Positions 34,469-42,292 of a stretch of DNA of 64,000 nucleotides are shown here, piece by piece. The stretch is taken from the NCBI RefSeq assembly GCF_003326795.1, contig NZ_JPWI01000004.1, forward strand, positions 186,001 through 250,000, read 5' to 3'. How positions within the stretch are numbered: position 1 is the stretch's first letter; every line of letters starts with the position of its first letter. The notes under the pieces are model-generated. The model made no database searches. It had not been told where the DNA came from and saw only the letters and a program-made list of their open reading frames with translations. The translations under genes and the position numbers were made by a program. The stretch comes from Thalassospira profundimaris (GTDB lineage: Bacteria; Pseudomonadota; Alphaproteobacteria; Rhodospirillales; Thalassospiraceae).

Positions 34469-35763
34469 GTATTGTGCTTGTCGGTGTCGGGTTTGCGGCA
34501 ATGTTGGCCTTGATGTTTCTCAGTATTCCGGTAGCGATCGCCATTGTTATCGTTGGAGCATTGGGCGGATATCTGATGTTTGGTATGCCAATGGTGGAAA
34601 TCATGGGGGGCGTCGTGTGGGCAAGCCTCAATTCGCCGTCAATGCTGGCAATACCTTTATTCATGCTGCTGGGAGAGCTGCTTCTACGAAGTGGTATTGC
34701 TGACAGGATGTTTGAAACGCTTGCGGTTTGGTTTGATAGGTTGCCAGGCGGACTTCTCCATACAAATATTGCGACCTGTACGTTGTTTTCGGCAACTTCC
34801 GGATCATCCGTTGCGACTGCGGCGACAGTGGGGTCGATCGCGCTTCCGGCTTTGCATGAACGGAAATACCCGGTGAAACCGTCGCTTGGCACATTGGCGG
34901 CAGGTGGCACACTCGGCATTCTGATACCGCCAAGTATCAATCTTCTGGTTTATGGATCTCTTGCCAATACTTCAGTCGGGCAGTTGTTCGCTGCTGGTGT
35001 ACTGCCGGGACTTCTTTTGGCTAGTCTTTTCTCCTTGTATGTGATTGTTGTTCATCGCAACGCCAATCCCGTTACCCAGAATGAACGTGTTCCATTGCGC
35101 GAAAAGCTCAAATCGCTGATCCATTTGATTCCGGCTGTTGTTATTTTTGTGGTTGTGATGGGTAGCATCTATGGGGGACTTGCAACTCCGACTGAATCTG
35201 CTGCTCTTGGGGTCGTAATAGCCTTAGGATTTGTTTATTTTAGCGGAAAGCTCGACTGGGAGTTATTTGTTAATTGCTCGCTTCACGCGGCAAAAACGAC
35301 CGGGATGGTTGTCTTGGTGCTGGCTTGTGCTCTGTTGTTAAATGTGACCATTTCAATGCTTGGTGTGACGCAGGCCGTAACCAATTGGATCGTATCATTT
35401 GAGCTTGAGCGCCTTACCTTACTGTTTATTCTTATCTGCTTTTACATCGTTCTCGGGGCATTTCTTGACGCAATGTCCATGCTGGTCCTGACTGTGCCAA
35501 TTGCACTGCCAATGGTAACGGCGGTCGGCGTCGATCCGATTTGGTTTGGTATATTCATTGTAGTCATGTGCGAGATTGCCCTTATTACGCCGCCTGTTGG
35601 CATGAACCTTTTTGTTGTCGAGGGCGTACGTGTAGACAATGGTAGTTTTAGCGACGTAATTTCTGGGACGCTTCCGTTTGTCGCGATCATGATCGGCGTG
35701 GCGATCATGTTTGTTGTCTTCCCCGAGTTTGTCATGTGGCTACCAAATATGGTGGCGAACTGA
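34465..35763 (+). CDS. TRAP transporter large permease (DctM)
   Basis: A 432-residue membrane protein of the DctM type, with about twelve segments. The signature ATSGSSVATAATVGSIALPAL (split here as ATSGSS and ATAATVGS) and the GGTLGILIPPSINLLVYGSLA motif, both lining the sodium and substrate sites, are intact; a second PPVGMNLFVVEGV copy lies near the C-terminus. It is driven by a sodium gradient with the DctP protein. Its stop lies two bases before the racemase-family ATG. Confidence 0.94.
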   Translation: MSIVLVGVGFAAMLALMFLSIPVAIAIVIVGALGGYLMFGMPMVEIMGGVVWASLNSPSMLAIPLFMLLGELLLRSGIADRMFETLAVWFDRLPGGLLHTNIATCTLFSATSGSSVATAATVGSIALPALHERKYPVKPSLGTLAAGGTLGILIPPSINLLVYGSLANTSVGQLFAAGVLPGLLLASLFSLYVIVVHRNANPVTQNERVPLREKLKSLIHLIPAVVIFVVVMGSIYGGLATPTESAALGVVIALGFVYFSGKLDWELFVNCSLHAAKTTGMVVLVLACALLLNVTISMLGVTQAVTNWIVSFELERLTLLFILICFYIVLGAFLDAMSMLVLTVPIALPMVTAVGVDPIWFGIFIVVMCEIALITPPVGMNLFVVEGVRVDNGSFSDVISGTLPFVAIMIGVAIMFVVFPEFVMWLPNMVAN

Positions 35764-35765
35764 TC

Positions 35766-36449
35766 ATGCAGACTAGTTCCATCTCGCCACGACGACGCAT
35801 TCTTGTCATCAATCCAAATACCAATCCAGAGGTCACAGCGCGCGTTCGGTTGGCAGTAGACGGCAGTGCACGGTTTGACAGTCATATTGAGGTCGTAAAT
35901 CCCCTTGAAGGGCCGTTTTCGATTGTGACGGCGCAGGACCGAGAGACAGCAAAAGAGCAAGTGCTCGATATCGCAGCCAAGACCATGAGCGATCCGTTTG
36001 ACGCTTATATCCTGGCGTGCTTCGACGACTTTGCTGTTGATGAAGTAGCTTTTGCGACAGGTCGTGTGACGATTGGTATGTGTGAGGCAGGTATGCTTGC
36101 GGCAAGCAGGATTGCGCCGACTTTCTCTATCGTTACGACGGTCAAAAGCGCGGTGCAAGGGATCGTCGAGCTCACTAAGAAATACGAAGTTGATAAAGTT
36201 TCGCTCGTCCGAGCTGCAGATATCAGTATCGAAGATGCCGCAGCTTTCGGGCAGACATCGGAATGTCTCGATAAGGCCATACAGAGTGCGATTGACGATG
36301 ATCACGCGCAGGCAATACTTCTGGGATCCGGGGCGCTGGCCGGGTATGGGGACGAGTTATCTTTCAGGTTCGGTGTGCCTTTTGTGGATGGGGTGTCCGA
36401 GGCAGTGAAGCTTGCTGAACAGCGAATAGTTTTATCCAGAAACTACTGA
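35766..36449 (+). CDS. Asp/Glu/hydantoin racemase family protein with a Cys-to-Ser change
   Basis: The product is 227 residues. It begins ILVINPNTNPEVTARV and matches the hydantoin racemase/AllR-like branch. The first catalytic cysteine is present (C85 in ILACFDDF). At the second position, where active racemases have cysteine in an LGCAG context, this protein has S188 (LLGSGALAG). A two-base racemase mechanism would therefore be altered, and an isomerase, lyase or binding role is possible. It ends the TRAP operon and probably handles the imported compound. The ATG at 35766 follows the permease stop; the alternative at 35736 overlaps it. Confidence 0.82.
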   Translation: MQTSSISPRRRILVINPNTNPEVTARVRLAVDGSARFDSHIEVVNPLEGPFSIVTAQDRETAKEQVLDIAAKTMSDPFDAYILACFDDFAVDEVAFATGRVTIGMCEAGMLAASRIAPTFSIVTTVKSAVQGIVELTKKYEVDKVSLVRAADISIEDAAAFGQTSECLDKAIQSAIDDDHAQAILLGSGALAGYGDELSFRFGVPFVDGVSEAVKLAEQRIVLSRNY

Positions 36450-36484
36450 CCAGAGTATTGCCGTAATATGGGTATGGCAAAGAA

Positions 36485-36524
36485 AAGCCGCCTGCATCAA
36501 TACGATACAGGCGGCTTCGACGTT
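36485..36524 (-). terminator. Terminator of the CopZ-like gene
   Basis: The ten-base stem AAGCCGCCTG/CAGGCGGCTT with a 13-base loop has a TTTTCTTT tail on the minus strand and no T-run on plus. It lies between convergent genes. Confidence 0.65.
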
Positions 36525-36555
36525 CGGGTGGGGGACACGAACGTTGCTATGTCGT

Positions 36556-36756
36556 TTAGTGCGTTTCCGATGCCGGATAGCCAGCATCGGTGATTGCCGC
36601 AATCAGTGCATTGACGTCAGGATTTCCGGAAACGGCGACTTCGCCTGCCTCCAGATCAACGGTCGCGCCGTCAACGCCACTGACTTTGGTTGCTGCTGCG
36701 GTCACGGCACTTGCACAGTGCCCGCAGCTCATTTTTTCGACCTTCAGTTTCACCAT
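36556..36756 (-). CDS. Heavy-metal-associated domain protein (CopZ-like metallochaperone)
   Basis: A single HMA domain of 66 residues. The metal loop MSCGHCASAV (residues 9-18) carries the CxxC pair that binds Cu(I) or similar soft metals. The fold continues with VDLEAGEVAVSG and ends DAGYPAS. Such proteins hand copper to P-type ATPases or sensors. No copper ATPase is adjacent. A gap of about 70 bases separates it from the DJ-1-type gene upstream on the same strand. Confidence 0.92.
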   Translation of the reverse strand: MVKLKVEKMSCGHCASAVTAAATKVSGVDGATVDLEAGEVAVSGNPDVNALIAAITDAGYPASETH

Positions 36757-36827
36757 CAGATTTCTCCAGAAGTTTGGTGCCTATGACGCCAGTATGGAGG
36801 TTCCAGTAGATGGAAGGTCAAGCAGTT

Positions 36828-37508
36828 TTATGCAGACAGCAATTTGATAATCTCATCTGCTGTTGCGTCGCTGGAAGCCGGATTTTGGCCGGTGACAAGT
36901 TTGCCATCGACCACGGCAAAGGGTGCCCACATTTCACCGCGTTCGTAACTGCCGCCCTGCTTTTTGAATTCATCTTCAATTGACAGGGGTACGACCTTTT
37001 CAAGACCGACAGCTTTTTCCTCGTCATTGGTAAAGCCTGTGACACGTTTGCCAGCAACCAGTGGCTTTCCGTCCGCTGTTTTGGCGTTGACCAGTGCCGC
37101 AGGCCCATGGCACACGGCTGCAACCGGCTTGTTCTGTGCAGCGAATGCCTCGATCAGGGCAATCGATTTCGCATCAGTGGCAAGGTCCCAAAGCGGTCCG
37201 TGCCCGCCTGGATAAAACAGTGCGTCAAAGTCATCTGCGCGCAGCCCATCAAGGGTTACGGTGCTTTCAAACGCCTGTTTGGCCGCGTCATCTTTTTCGA
37301 AGCGTTCGGTTGCCTCTGTCAGGGCATCGGGAACCAGGCTGTTGGGGTCAAGTGGCGGTTTCCCGCCCTTTGGGGAAGCCAGGGTAATTGTCGCTCCGGC
37401 GTCGATGAAGCGAAAATAGGGGGCAGCCAGTTCTTCAAGCCATATGCCGGTCTTGTGACCGGTGTCGCCCATCTGGTCGTGGGATGTCGTGATCATCAGA
37501 ATACGCAT
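36828..37508 (-). CDS. DJ-1/PfpI superfamily protein, Hsp31/YDR533C type
   Basis: The product is 226 residues. The nucleophile elbow AVCHGPAAL carries Cys133, with an acidic partner Glu25 in TGIWLEE and the GGHGPLWDL loop, features of the Hsp31/glyoxalase III group. It may act as a glyoxalase III, deglycase-like enzyme or chaperone. I use the ATG at 37508, which has GGAGG six bases upstream; the ATG at 37520 has none. It is divergent from a LysR regulator over a 106-base region that holds a LysR-box-like palindrome, so it is likely controlled by it. Confidence 0.88.
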   Translation of the reverse strand: MRILMITTSHDQMGDTGHKTGIWLEELAAPYFRFIDAGATITLASPKGGKPPLDPNSLVPDALTEATERFEKDDAAKQAFESTVTLDGLRADDFDALFYPGGHGPLWDLATDAKSIALIEAFAAQNKPVAAVCHGPAALVNAKTADGKPLVAGKRVTGFTNDEEKAVGLEKVVPLSIEDEFKKQGGSYERGEMWAPFAVVDGKLVTGQNPASSDATADEIIKLLSA

Positions 37509-37580
37509 CAAATCCTCCATGCGTTGAATTCATTTGCCCTGATAGTAACTGGCTGACAAAATTTGCGTTAGAATGAATAA

Positions 37581-37596
37581 TTGAACAGATTGTCAA
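37581..37596. promoter_or_regulatory. LysR-box-like palindrome between the DJ-1-type and LysR genes
   Basis: TTGA-N8-TCAA (inside AATTGAACAGATTGTCAAATT) is an inverted repeat with the T-N11-A shape of LysR sites. On the minus strand it also contains TTGACA, a canonical -35, at the right distance to drive the DJ-1-type gene. Confidence 0.55.
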
Positions 37597-37614
37597 ATTT
37601 ATTGAGCATATAAT

Positions 37615-38526
37615 ATGTCGGCACTTGATGAAGTCAGAGCAATGATGATTTTTGCCCGAGTGGTGGAAGAGGGCGGGTTTTCAGCAGCTGCGCGCAAGAT
37701 GGGGCTTAGCCGGGCCGCAATATCGCATCAGATCCGTCAGCTCGAAGCCAAGCTGGGCGTGCCATTGTTGCGTCGAAGTACACGAACTTTCAGCATCACC
37801 GATGCAGGTGCGCGCTATTATGACAGTTGTCGAACCATTATGCTTGAAGCCGAAGCCGCACGCAAAAGGGTCGAAGAATTGCGTGACGAGCCGGTTGGCA
37901 AAATCTCGATAACCTCGTCAGTTCATCTCGGGACGTTACGTATCGTTCCAATCCTGAACCGTTTCCGGCAGCAATATCCCGGCGTGGCAATCGATGTGCA
38001 TCTGAGTGACGATGTCGTTGATCTGATTGGAATGGGCATTGATATCGGTATTCGGTCAGGGCCGTTGAAAAGTTCCGAACTTAAAAGCTTCAAGCTTTAT
38101 CAAACGCGTCGCATCGTTGCTGCAAGCCCGGAATATCTTGCGCGGGCGGGGTGTCCGGGCAGTATCGAAGAACTGGCCAACCATGAATGGGTCATGTATA
38201 GCCGGATGCCCGAAACGCTTGCGATGATGTGTGACGGATCAGAACAGAAGGTGCGGGTGAACGGGAATGTCCGGGTCGACAATGCGACGGCACGATTGCA
38301 GTTCCTGCGCGGTGGGCACGGGCTTGCTGTTGTGCCGTTCTGCGATGTTCAAGATGAAGTAACCAAGGGCGATCTGGTCTGGGTTTTGCCTGATTGCACT
38401 CTTCCGGATTTACAGGTTTATGCGGTTTATCCGACAGGCGTGACCCGCAGTGCCAAAGTCCAGTCATTGTTGGAATTCATGCGTCGGGAATTGCGAGATA
38501 TTGATATTTCGCGGAATGCCAGATGA
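37615..38526 (+). CDS. LysR family transcriptional regulator (divergent)
   Basis: The product is 303 residues. The N-terminal winged helix is FARVVEEGGFSAAARKMGLSRAAISHQIRQLEAKLGVPLLRR-like (residues 12-52), followed by a linker and a periplasmic-binding-type effector domain (about 90-295). The style (RRSTRTFSITDAGARYY) puts it in the CrgA-type subgroup, which often controls a divergent gene. It probably controls the DJ-1-type gene and its own expression. The effector is unknown. Confidence 0.9.
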   Translation: MSALDEVRAMMIFARVVEEGGFSAAARKMGLSRAAISHQIRQLEAKLGVPLLRRSTRTFSITDAGARYYDSCRTIMLEAEAARKRVEELRDEPVGKISITSSVHLGTLRIVPILNRFRQQYPGVAIDVHLSDDVVDLIGMGIDIGIRSGPLKSSELKSFKLYQTRRIVAASPEYLARAGCPGSIEELANHEWVMYSRMPETLAMMCDGSEQKVRVNGNVRVDNATARLQFLRGGHGLAVVPFCDVQDEVTKGDLVWVLPDCTLPDLQVYAVYPTGVTRSAKVQSLLEFMRRELRDIDISRNAR

Positions 38527-38596
38527 CATCCTTATCACCATATTGATCAATCGCACATGATCGGCTATGTCCCATTGACGACTTTCGGGGGGATCC

Positions 38597-39175
38597 ATGG
38601 CCAATCTGTTTTTTTACTATTCGTCAATGAATGCGGGCAAGTCGACCACACTGCTTCAGGCAAGCTTCAACTACCGTGAACGCGGCATGGAAACCCTTTT
38701 GCTGACTGTGGCATTTGACAACCGTTTCGGTGAAGGCAAAATTGCATCGCGTATCGGCCTTGAAGCCCCGGCATTGCTGTTTGATGCTGACACGGATATG
38801 TGCGAATTGATCTTTGCTCAGATGGAAAAGGGCAAGGTCGACTGTGTTCTGATCGATGAAGCCCAATTCCTGAGCAAAAAACAGGTCTGGCAACTTTCCG
38901 ATATTGCCGACAAGCACAATGTTCCGGTGCTGTGTTATGGCATTCGAACTGATTTCCAGGGCGAGCTTTTCGAAGGTTCAAAATGGCTTCTGGCCTGGGC
39001 GGACAAGCTCAATGAACTCAAGACCATTTGTCATTGTGGCCGCAAAGCCGGCATGGTGCTGCGTGTTGATGAAAACGGTGATCCCGTTCGTGAAGGGGCG
39101 CAGGTCGAAATCGGTGGCAATGACCGCTATGTGCCGGTCTGCCGTCGCCATTTCAAGGATGCAATGGAAAGCTGA
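38597..39175 (+). CDS. tdk: Thymidine kinase
   Basis: The product is 192 residues, type II thymidine kinase. The P-loop is SSMNAGKST (9-17), the catalytic glutamate is E88 in LIDEAQF, and the lasso/zinc region uses CHCG and CRRH (residues near 146 and 183). It phosphorylates thymidine with ATP to salvage it. The gene starts 70 bases after the LysR stop with GGGGGGATCC before the ATG. It stands alone and is convergent with argO. Confidence 0.96.
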   Translation: MANLFFYYSSMNAGKSTTLLQASFNYRERGMETLLLTVAFDNRFGEGKIASRIGLEAPALLFDADTDMCELIFAQMEKGKVDCVLIDEAQFLSKKQVWQLSDIADKHNVPVLCYGIRTDFQGELFEGSKWLLAWADKLNELKTICHCGRKAGMVLRVDENGDPVREGAQVEIGGNDRYVPVCRRHFKDAMES

Positions 39176-39199
39176 ATTCCGACTGGTTTGACGGATTAC

Positions 39200-39826
39200 T
39201 CAGTTGGCCAATAGCGGCGCTATTTCCGGTGCAAGCAGGCTATAGGCAACAAGCCACATCACGGTGCATGTGAGCCCGTCGACGATCTTCCAGGTGATCG
39301 GGCGTGCGACATAAGGGGCAAGCCAGGCGGCACCCAGGGCAATGGCAAAAAACCAGACAAAGCTCGCACTCATGGCACCCAGGGCAAATCCAATGCGCTC
39401 ATCTGCCGGAAACTGGCCGCCAATGCCTCCAAGCATCACAACCGTATCAAGGTAGACATGCGGGTTTAAAAGCGTCACTGCGAGGGTCGCAGACAGAACT
39501 GCTTTCCAGCCTTTTTTCGCCTGCGCATCCTCAGACAGGGTTTCTGTTTCAAACAGGCGCTTTAGCGCACCAAACCCGTACCAGATCAGGAATCCACCAC
39601 CACCCCAGGCAGCGATTTTGGTCAGGATGGGGTAGGCGGCAATCAGCGTTCCAAGCCCTGCGACGCCCGCCGCAATCAGTATCGCGTCGCAAAGCGCACA
39701 GACCAGTGCCACCAGAACAGGATGGTGGCGGCGCAACCCCTGTCCAAGGACAAAGGCATTTTGCGCGCCAATCGCGATGATCAATCCACCGCCAAGGCCA
39801 AATCCGGTCACAAAGGTCAAAAGCAT
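39200..39826 (-). CDS. argO: LysE/ArgO family amino-acid exporter
   Basis: The product is 208 residues with six hydrophobic segments. The start (TGFGLGGGLIIAIGAQNAFVLGQGLRR) is the LysE/ArgO signature, and the GAQNAFVL segment is characteristic. It exports arginine or lysine. The gene is divergent from an ArgP-type LysR regulator, the known genetic arrangement of argO and argP, and the 102-base gap is AT-rich. Assignment to ArgO rather than another LysE member rests on this context. Confidence 0.88.
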   Translation of the reverse strand: MLLTFVTGFGLGGGLIIAIGAQNAFVLGQGLRRHHPVLVALVCALCDAILIAAGVAGLGTLIAAYPILTKIAAWGGGGFLIWYGFGALKRLFETETLSEDAQAKKGWKAVLSATLAVTLLNPHVYLDTVVMLGGIGGQFPADERIGFALGAMSASFVWFFAIALGAAWLAPYVARPITWKIVDGLTCTVMWLVAYSLLAPEIAPLLAN

Positions 39827-39928
39827 TCTGGCAATCCGTTGATGAGTGATGCGCCAGTGATAGCAATTTATTGAAATAAGAAAATCGAATTATGATAAAG
39901 TACCATTAGAAAAAATAATGGTAGAGAT

Positions 39929-40828
39929 ATGCTTGATTATAAACTTCTTGAAGCAAGCGCAGAGGTCATTCGTCACGGCAGCTTTGAAAAGGCGGCGCGT
40001 GAGCTTGGATTGACGCAATCTGCGATATCCCAGCGTGTAAAACTGCTTGAAGAACGTTTGGGGCAACCGGTCATTATTCGCGCCAAACCGATTGCGGCGA
40101 CGGCTGCGGGGCAAAGGTTACTTCAACATTATCAAAGTGTTCGCCTGCTCGAGCAGGAACTGCTTGATGAATTGCCTGACATTCAAAGTGATGGCGGCTA
40201 TGGGCAAATTGCGCTGGCCGTCAATGCAGACAGCCTGGCGACCTGGTTTGTCGATGTGCCAAAACATCTGTTTGAACAACTTGGCCTGCTTGTTCATCTG
40301 GCGGTCGGGGATGAATCGCTTAATCACACAGCCCTGCAGGACGGAACGGTGTTAGGCGCGGTCAGCATGCGTTCAACGCCCATTCAGGGGTGTCGCGTCC
40401 GACCGCTTGGCTTGATGCGATATGTTATGGTTGTCTCGCCTGACTTTAATCAGCGTTATTTTCCAAACGGGGTCACTGCCGAAGCCCTGCGGGCATGCCC
40501 TGCGGTGAATTTTTCCGAACATGACGAGCTGCAAAACCAGTTTCTAAAACAGTATTTCGGTCTTAATCCGGGGGAGTTCCCGGCCCACATGGTGCCGAGT
40601 TCACAGGGTTTCGTCACGGTGGCCGAGCAGGGCATTGCCTATGCCGTCGTTGAACAGCATCAGGCCGAAGATGCGCTTCGGGCCGGACGACTGATCCGGC
40701 CGTGTCCGCATGAAATTGATCGGCCGCTTTATTGGCATCACAAAACCATCCAAAGTAAACTGCTTGATCAGGTAAATGAGATCGTGCTGTCGCAAGCGCG
40801 CCGTTTTTTGCCCAAAATTGCGCTGTAA
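39929..40828 (+). CDS. argP: LysR family regulator ArgP/IciA
   Basis: The product is 299 residues. The N-terminal segment LDYKLLEASAEVIRHGSFEKAARELGLTQSAISQRVKLLE contains the ArgP-style winged helix (printed here in parts: HGSFEKAARELGLTQSAIS). ArgP senses lysine and arginine and activates argO when arginine is bound. The divergent exporter gene supports the name. It ends 22 bases before the extended pqiA frame and 148 bases before its likely start. Confidence 0.88.
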   Translation: MLDYKLLEASAEVIRHGSFEKAARELGLTQSAISQRVKLLEERLGQPVIIRAKPIAATAAGQRLLQHYQSVRLLEQELLDELPDIQSDGGYGQIALAVNADSLATWFVDVPKHLFEQLGLLVHLAVGDESLNHTALQDGTVLGAVSMRSTPIQGCRVRPLGLMRYVMVVSPDFNQRYFPNGVTAEALRACPAVNFSEHDELQNQFLKQYFGLNPGEFPAHMVPSSQGFVTVAEQGIAYAVVEQHQAEDALRAGRLIRPCPHEIDRPLYWHHKTIQSKLLDQVNEIVLSQARRFLPKIAL

Positions 40829-40975
40829 CAACGGCATGTCTGATGTCTTTTGGGCGTCGGAGGCACATCGGCTGCGGCCACAGGTTTCACGATGCGATTT
40901 GACTTGAAGTCGAAAGTGTCGCTTACTTTGATGGACGAGCCAATTTTGATAACGGTTTGTTTCAACAGGAAAACC

Positions 40976-42292
40976 ATGTCGCGTCGATTGATTGCGTGTG
41001 AGCATTGCGACTATCTCCATGTCGAGGAAGATATCCCGGCAGGAAGCGTTGCCTGTTGTGCACGATGCGGATCGCCGCTTTATTCCTCAGAACAGACCCG
41101 GTTCGACAAACCGCTTGCCTTTGCGCTGACAGCGCTGCTGCTTTTTGTCATCGCCAATATTTATCCTGTGCTGACCTTCGGGATGGAAGGGCGGGTTGAA
41201 ACCAATACGCTGGCAAGCGGTGTTTTGACCTTCTGGGATGAAGGTTTTCCGTTTCTGGCGTTCATGGTGGCTGTGACCTCAATTCTTGCGCCGTTGCTTC
41301 TGATCGTTGCTCATATCTACGTCCTGGTGCCGATCTGGCTTGATACCAGCTGGCCGGGAATGCAAAAGGTCTGGCGGGTTCTTGCTGTTGTGCGGCCCTG
41401 GTCGATGCTTGATGTGTTCCTGATCGGTTTGTTGGTGGCATTGACCAAACTTACCGATTTTGCACAGGTGATTGCTGGACCTGCCTTTGTCGCAATCTGC
41501 TGTTTGATCCCGACTGTTCTATTGATGAATGTTTCACTTGATGGTCGGGCAGTATGGCGGCGGATTGCCCCCAAATCGTTGCGTTATCCTGATCAGGATG
41601 ATCTTAAACCCGTCCATGAAGAAGGCGGTGTCGAAGCACGGCATCACGGACTTCTCAGCTGCCATACCTGTGCGATGGTGGTTATTGAAGACCCGTCGGG
41701 CCATACAAAATGCCCGCGTTGCGGCGATGCGGTTCATCAGCGCAAGGCACGTAGTTTGTCTCGGGCCTGGGCGTTGTTATTAACGGCCATTATCCTTTAT
41801 GTGCCAGCCAATGTGTTTCCGATCATGAAAGTGACTTACCTTGGCAAGTCAGAGGCCGACACAATTCTATCAGGCGTCGCAGCACTGACAGCAGCCGGGG
41901 AATGGCCCATCGCAATTGTCGTCTTTACCGCCAGCATTCTGGTGCCGATTGTAAAGATCGTTTTGCTGGGATGGGTGTATCTTGCAACATATCTTGGGCT
42001 TTCCGGGCCGCTTAGGGAACGCACGATGATTTACCGGATCACCGAACTTGTTGGACGATGGTCGATGGTTGACGTCTTCATGGTTTCGATTTTGGCTGCA
42101 TTGGTCAAACTTGGAAACATCGCATCCGTTCACCCCGGATTTGGTGCCGTTGCCTTTTGCGGGGTGGTGATCCTGACCATGGTATCGGCGATGGCCTTTG
42201 ATCCGCGCCTGATCTGGGATCGCGCAGGCATGCGAACATCCGTGATATCGTTCGGCTCCGACCGCGCTGAAAAACAGGGGACACCGTCATGA
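40976..42292 (+). CDS. pqiA: Paraquat-inducible protein A
   Basis: The product is 438 residues, PqiA family, made of two repeated halves. Each half has a cytoplasmic zinc ribbon (CEHC/CARC near residues 8-30; CHTC/CPRC near 235-260) followed by four hydrophobic segments and a RPWSMLDVF or RWSMVDVF motif. PqiA is the inner-membrane partner of the MCE protein PqiB in lipid transport. The ATG at 40976 has CAGGA six bases upstream; an earlier in-frame ATG at 40850 adds a non-family N-terminus. It overlaps pqiB by four bases. Confidence 0.92.
   Translation: MSRRLIACEHCDYLHVEEDIPAGSVACCARCGSPLYSSEQTRFDKPLAFALTALLLFVIANIYPVLTFGMEGRVETNTLASGVLTFWDEGFPFLAFMVAVTSILAPLLLIVAHIYVLVPIWLDTSWPGMQKVWRVLAVVRPWSMLDVFLIGLLVALTKLTDFAQVIAGPAFVAICCLIPTVLLMNVSLDGRAVWRRIAPKSLRYPDQDDLKPVHEEGGVEARHHGLLSCHTCAMVVIEDPSGHTKCPRCGDAVHQRKARSLSRAWALLLTAIILYVPANVFPIMKVTYLGKSEADTILSGVAALTAAGEWPIAIVVFTASILVPIVKIVLLGWVYLATYLGLSGPLRERTMIYRITELVGRWSMVDVFMVSILAALVKLGNIASVHPGFGAVAFCGVVILTMVSAMAFDPRLIWDRAGMRTSVISFGSDRAEKQGTPS

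Noticed and set aside
35442-36305. A 287-codon minus-strand frame
   Set aside because: Antisense to dctM and the racemase-family gene; no plausible ribosome site or domain.
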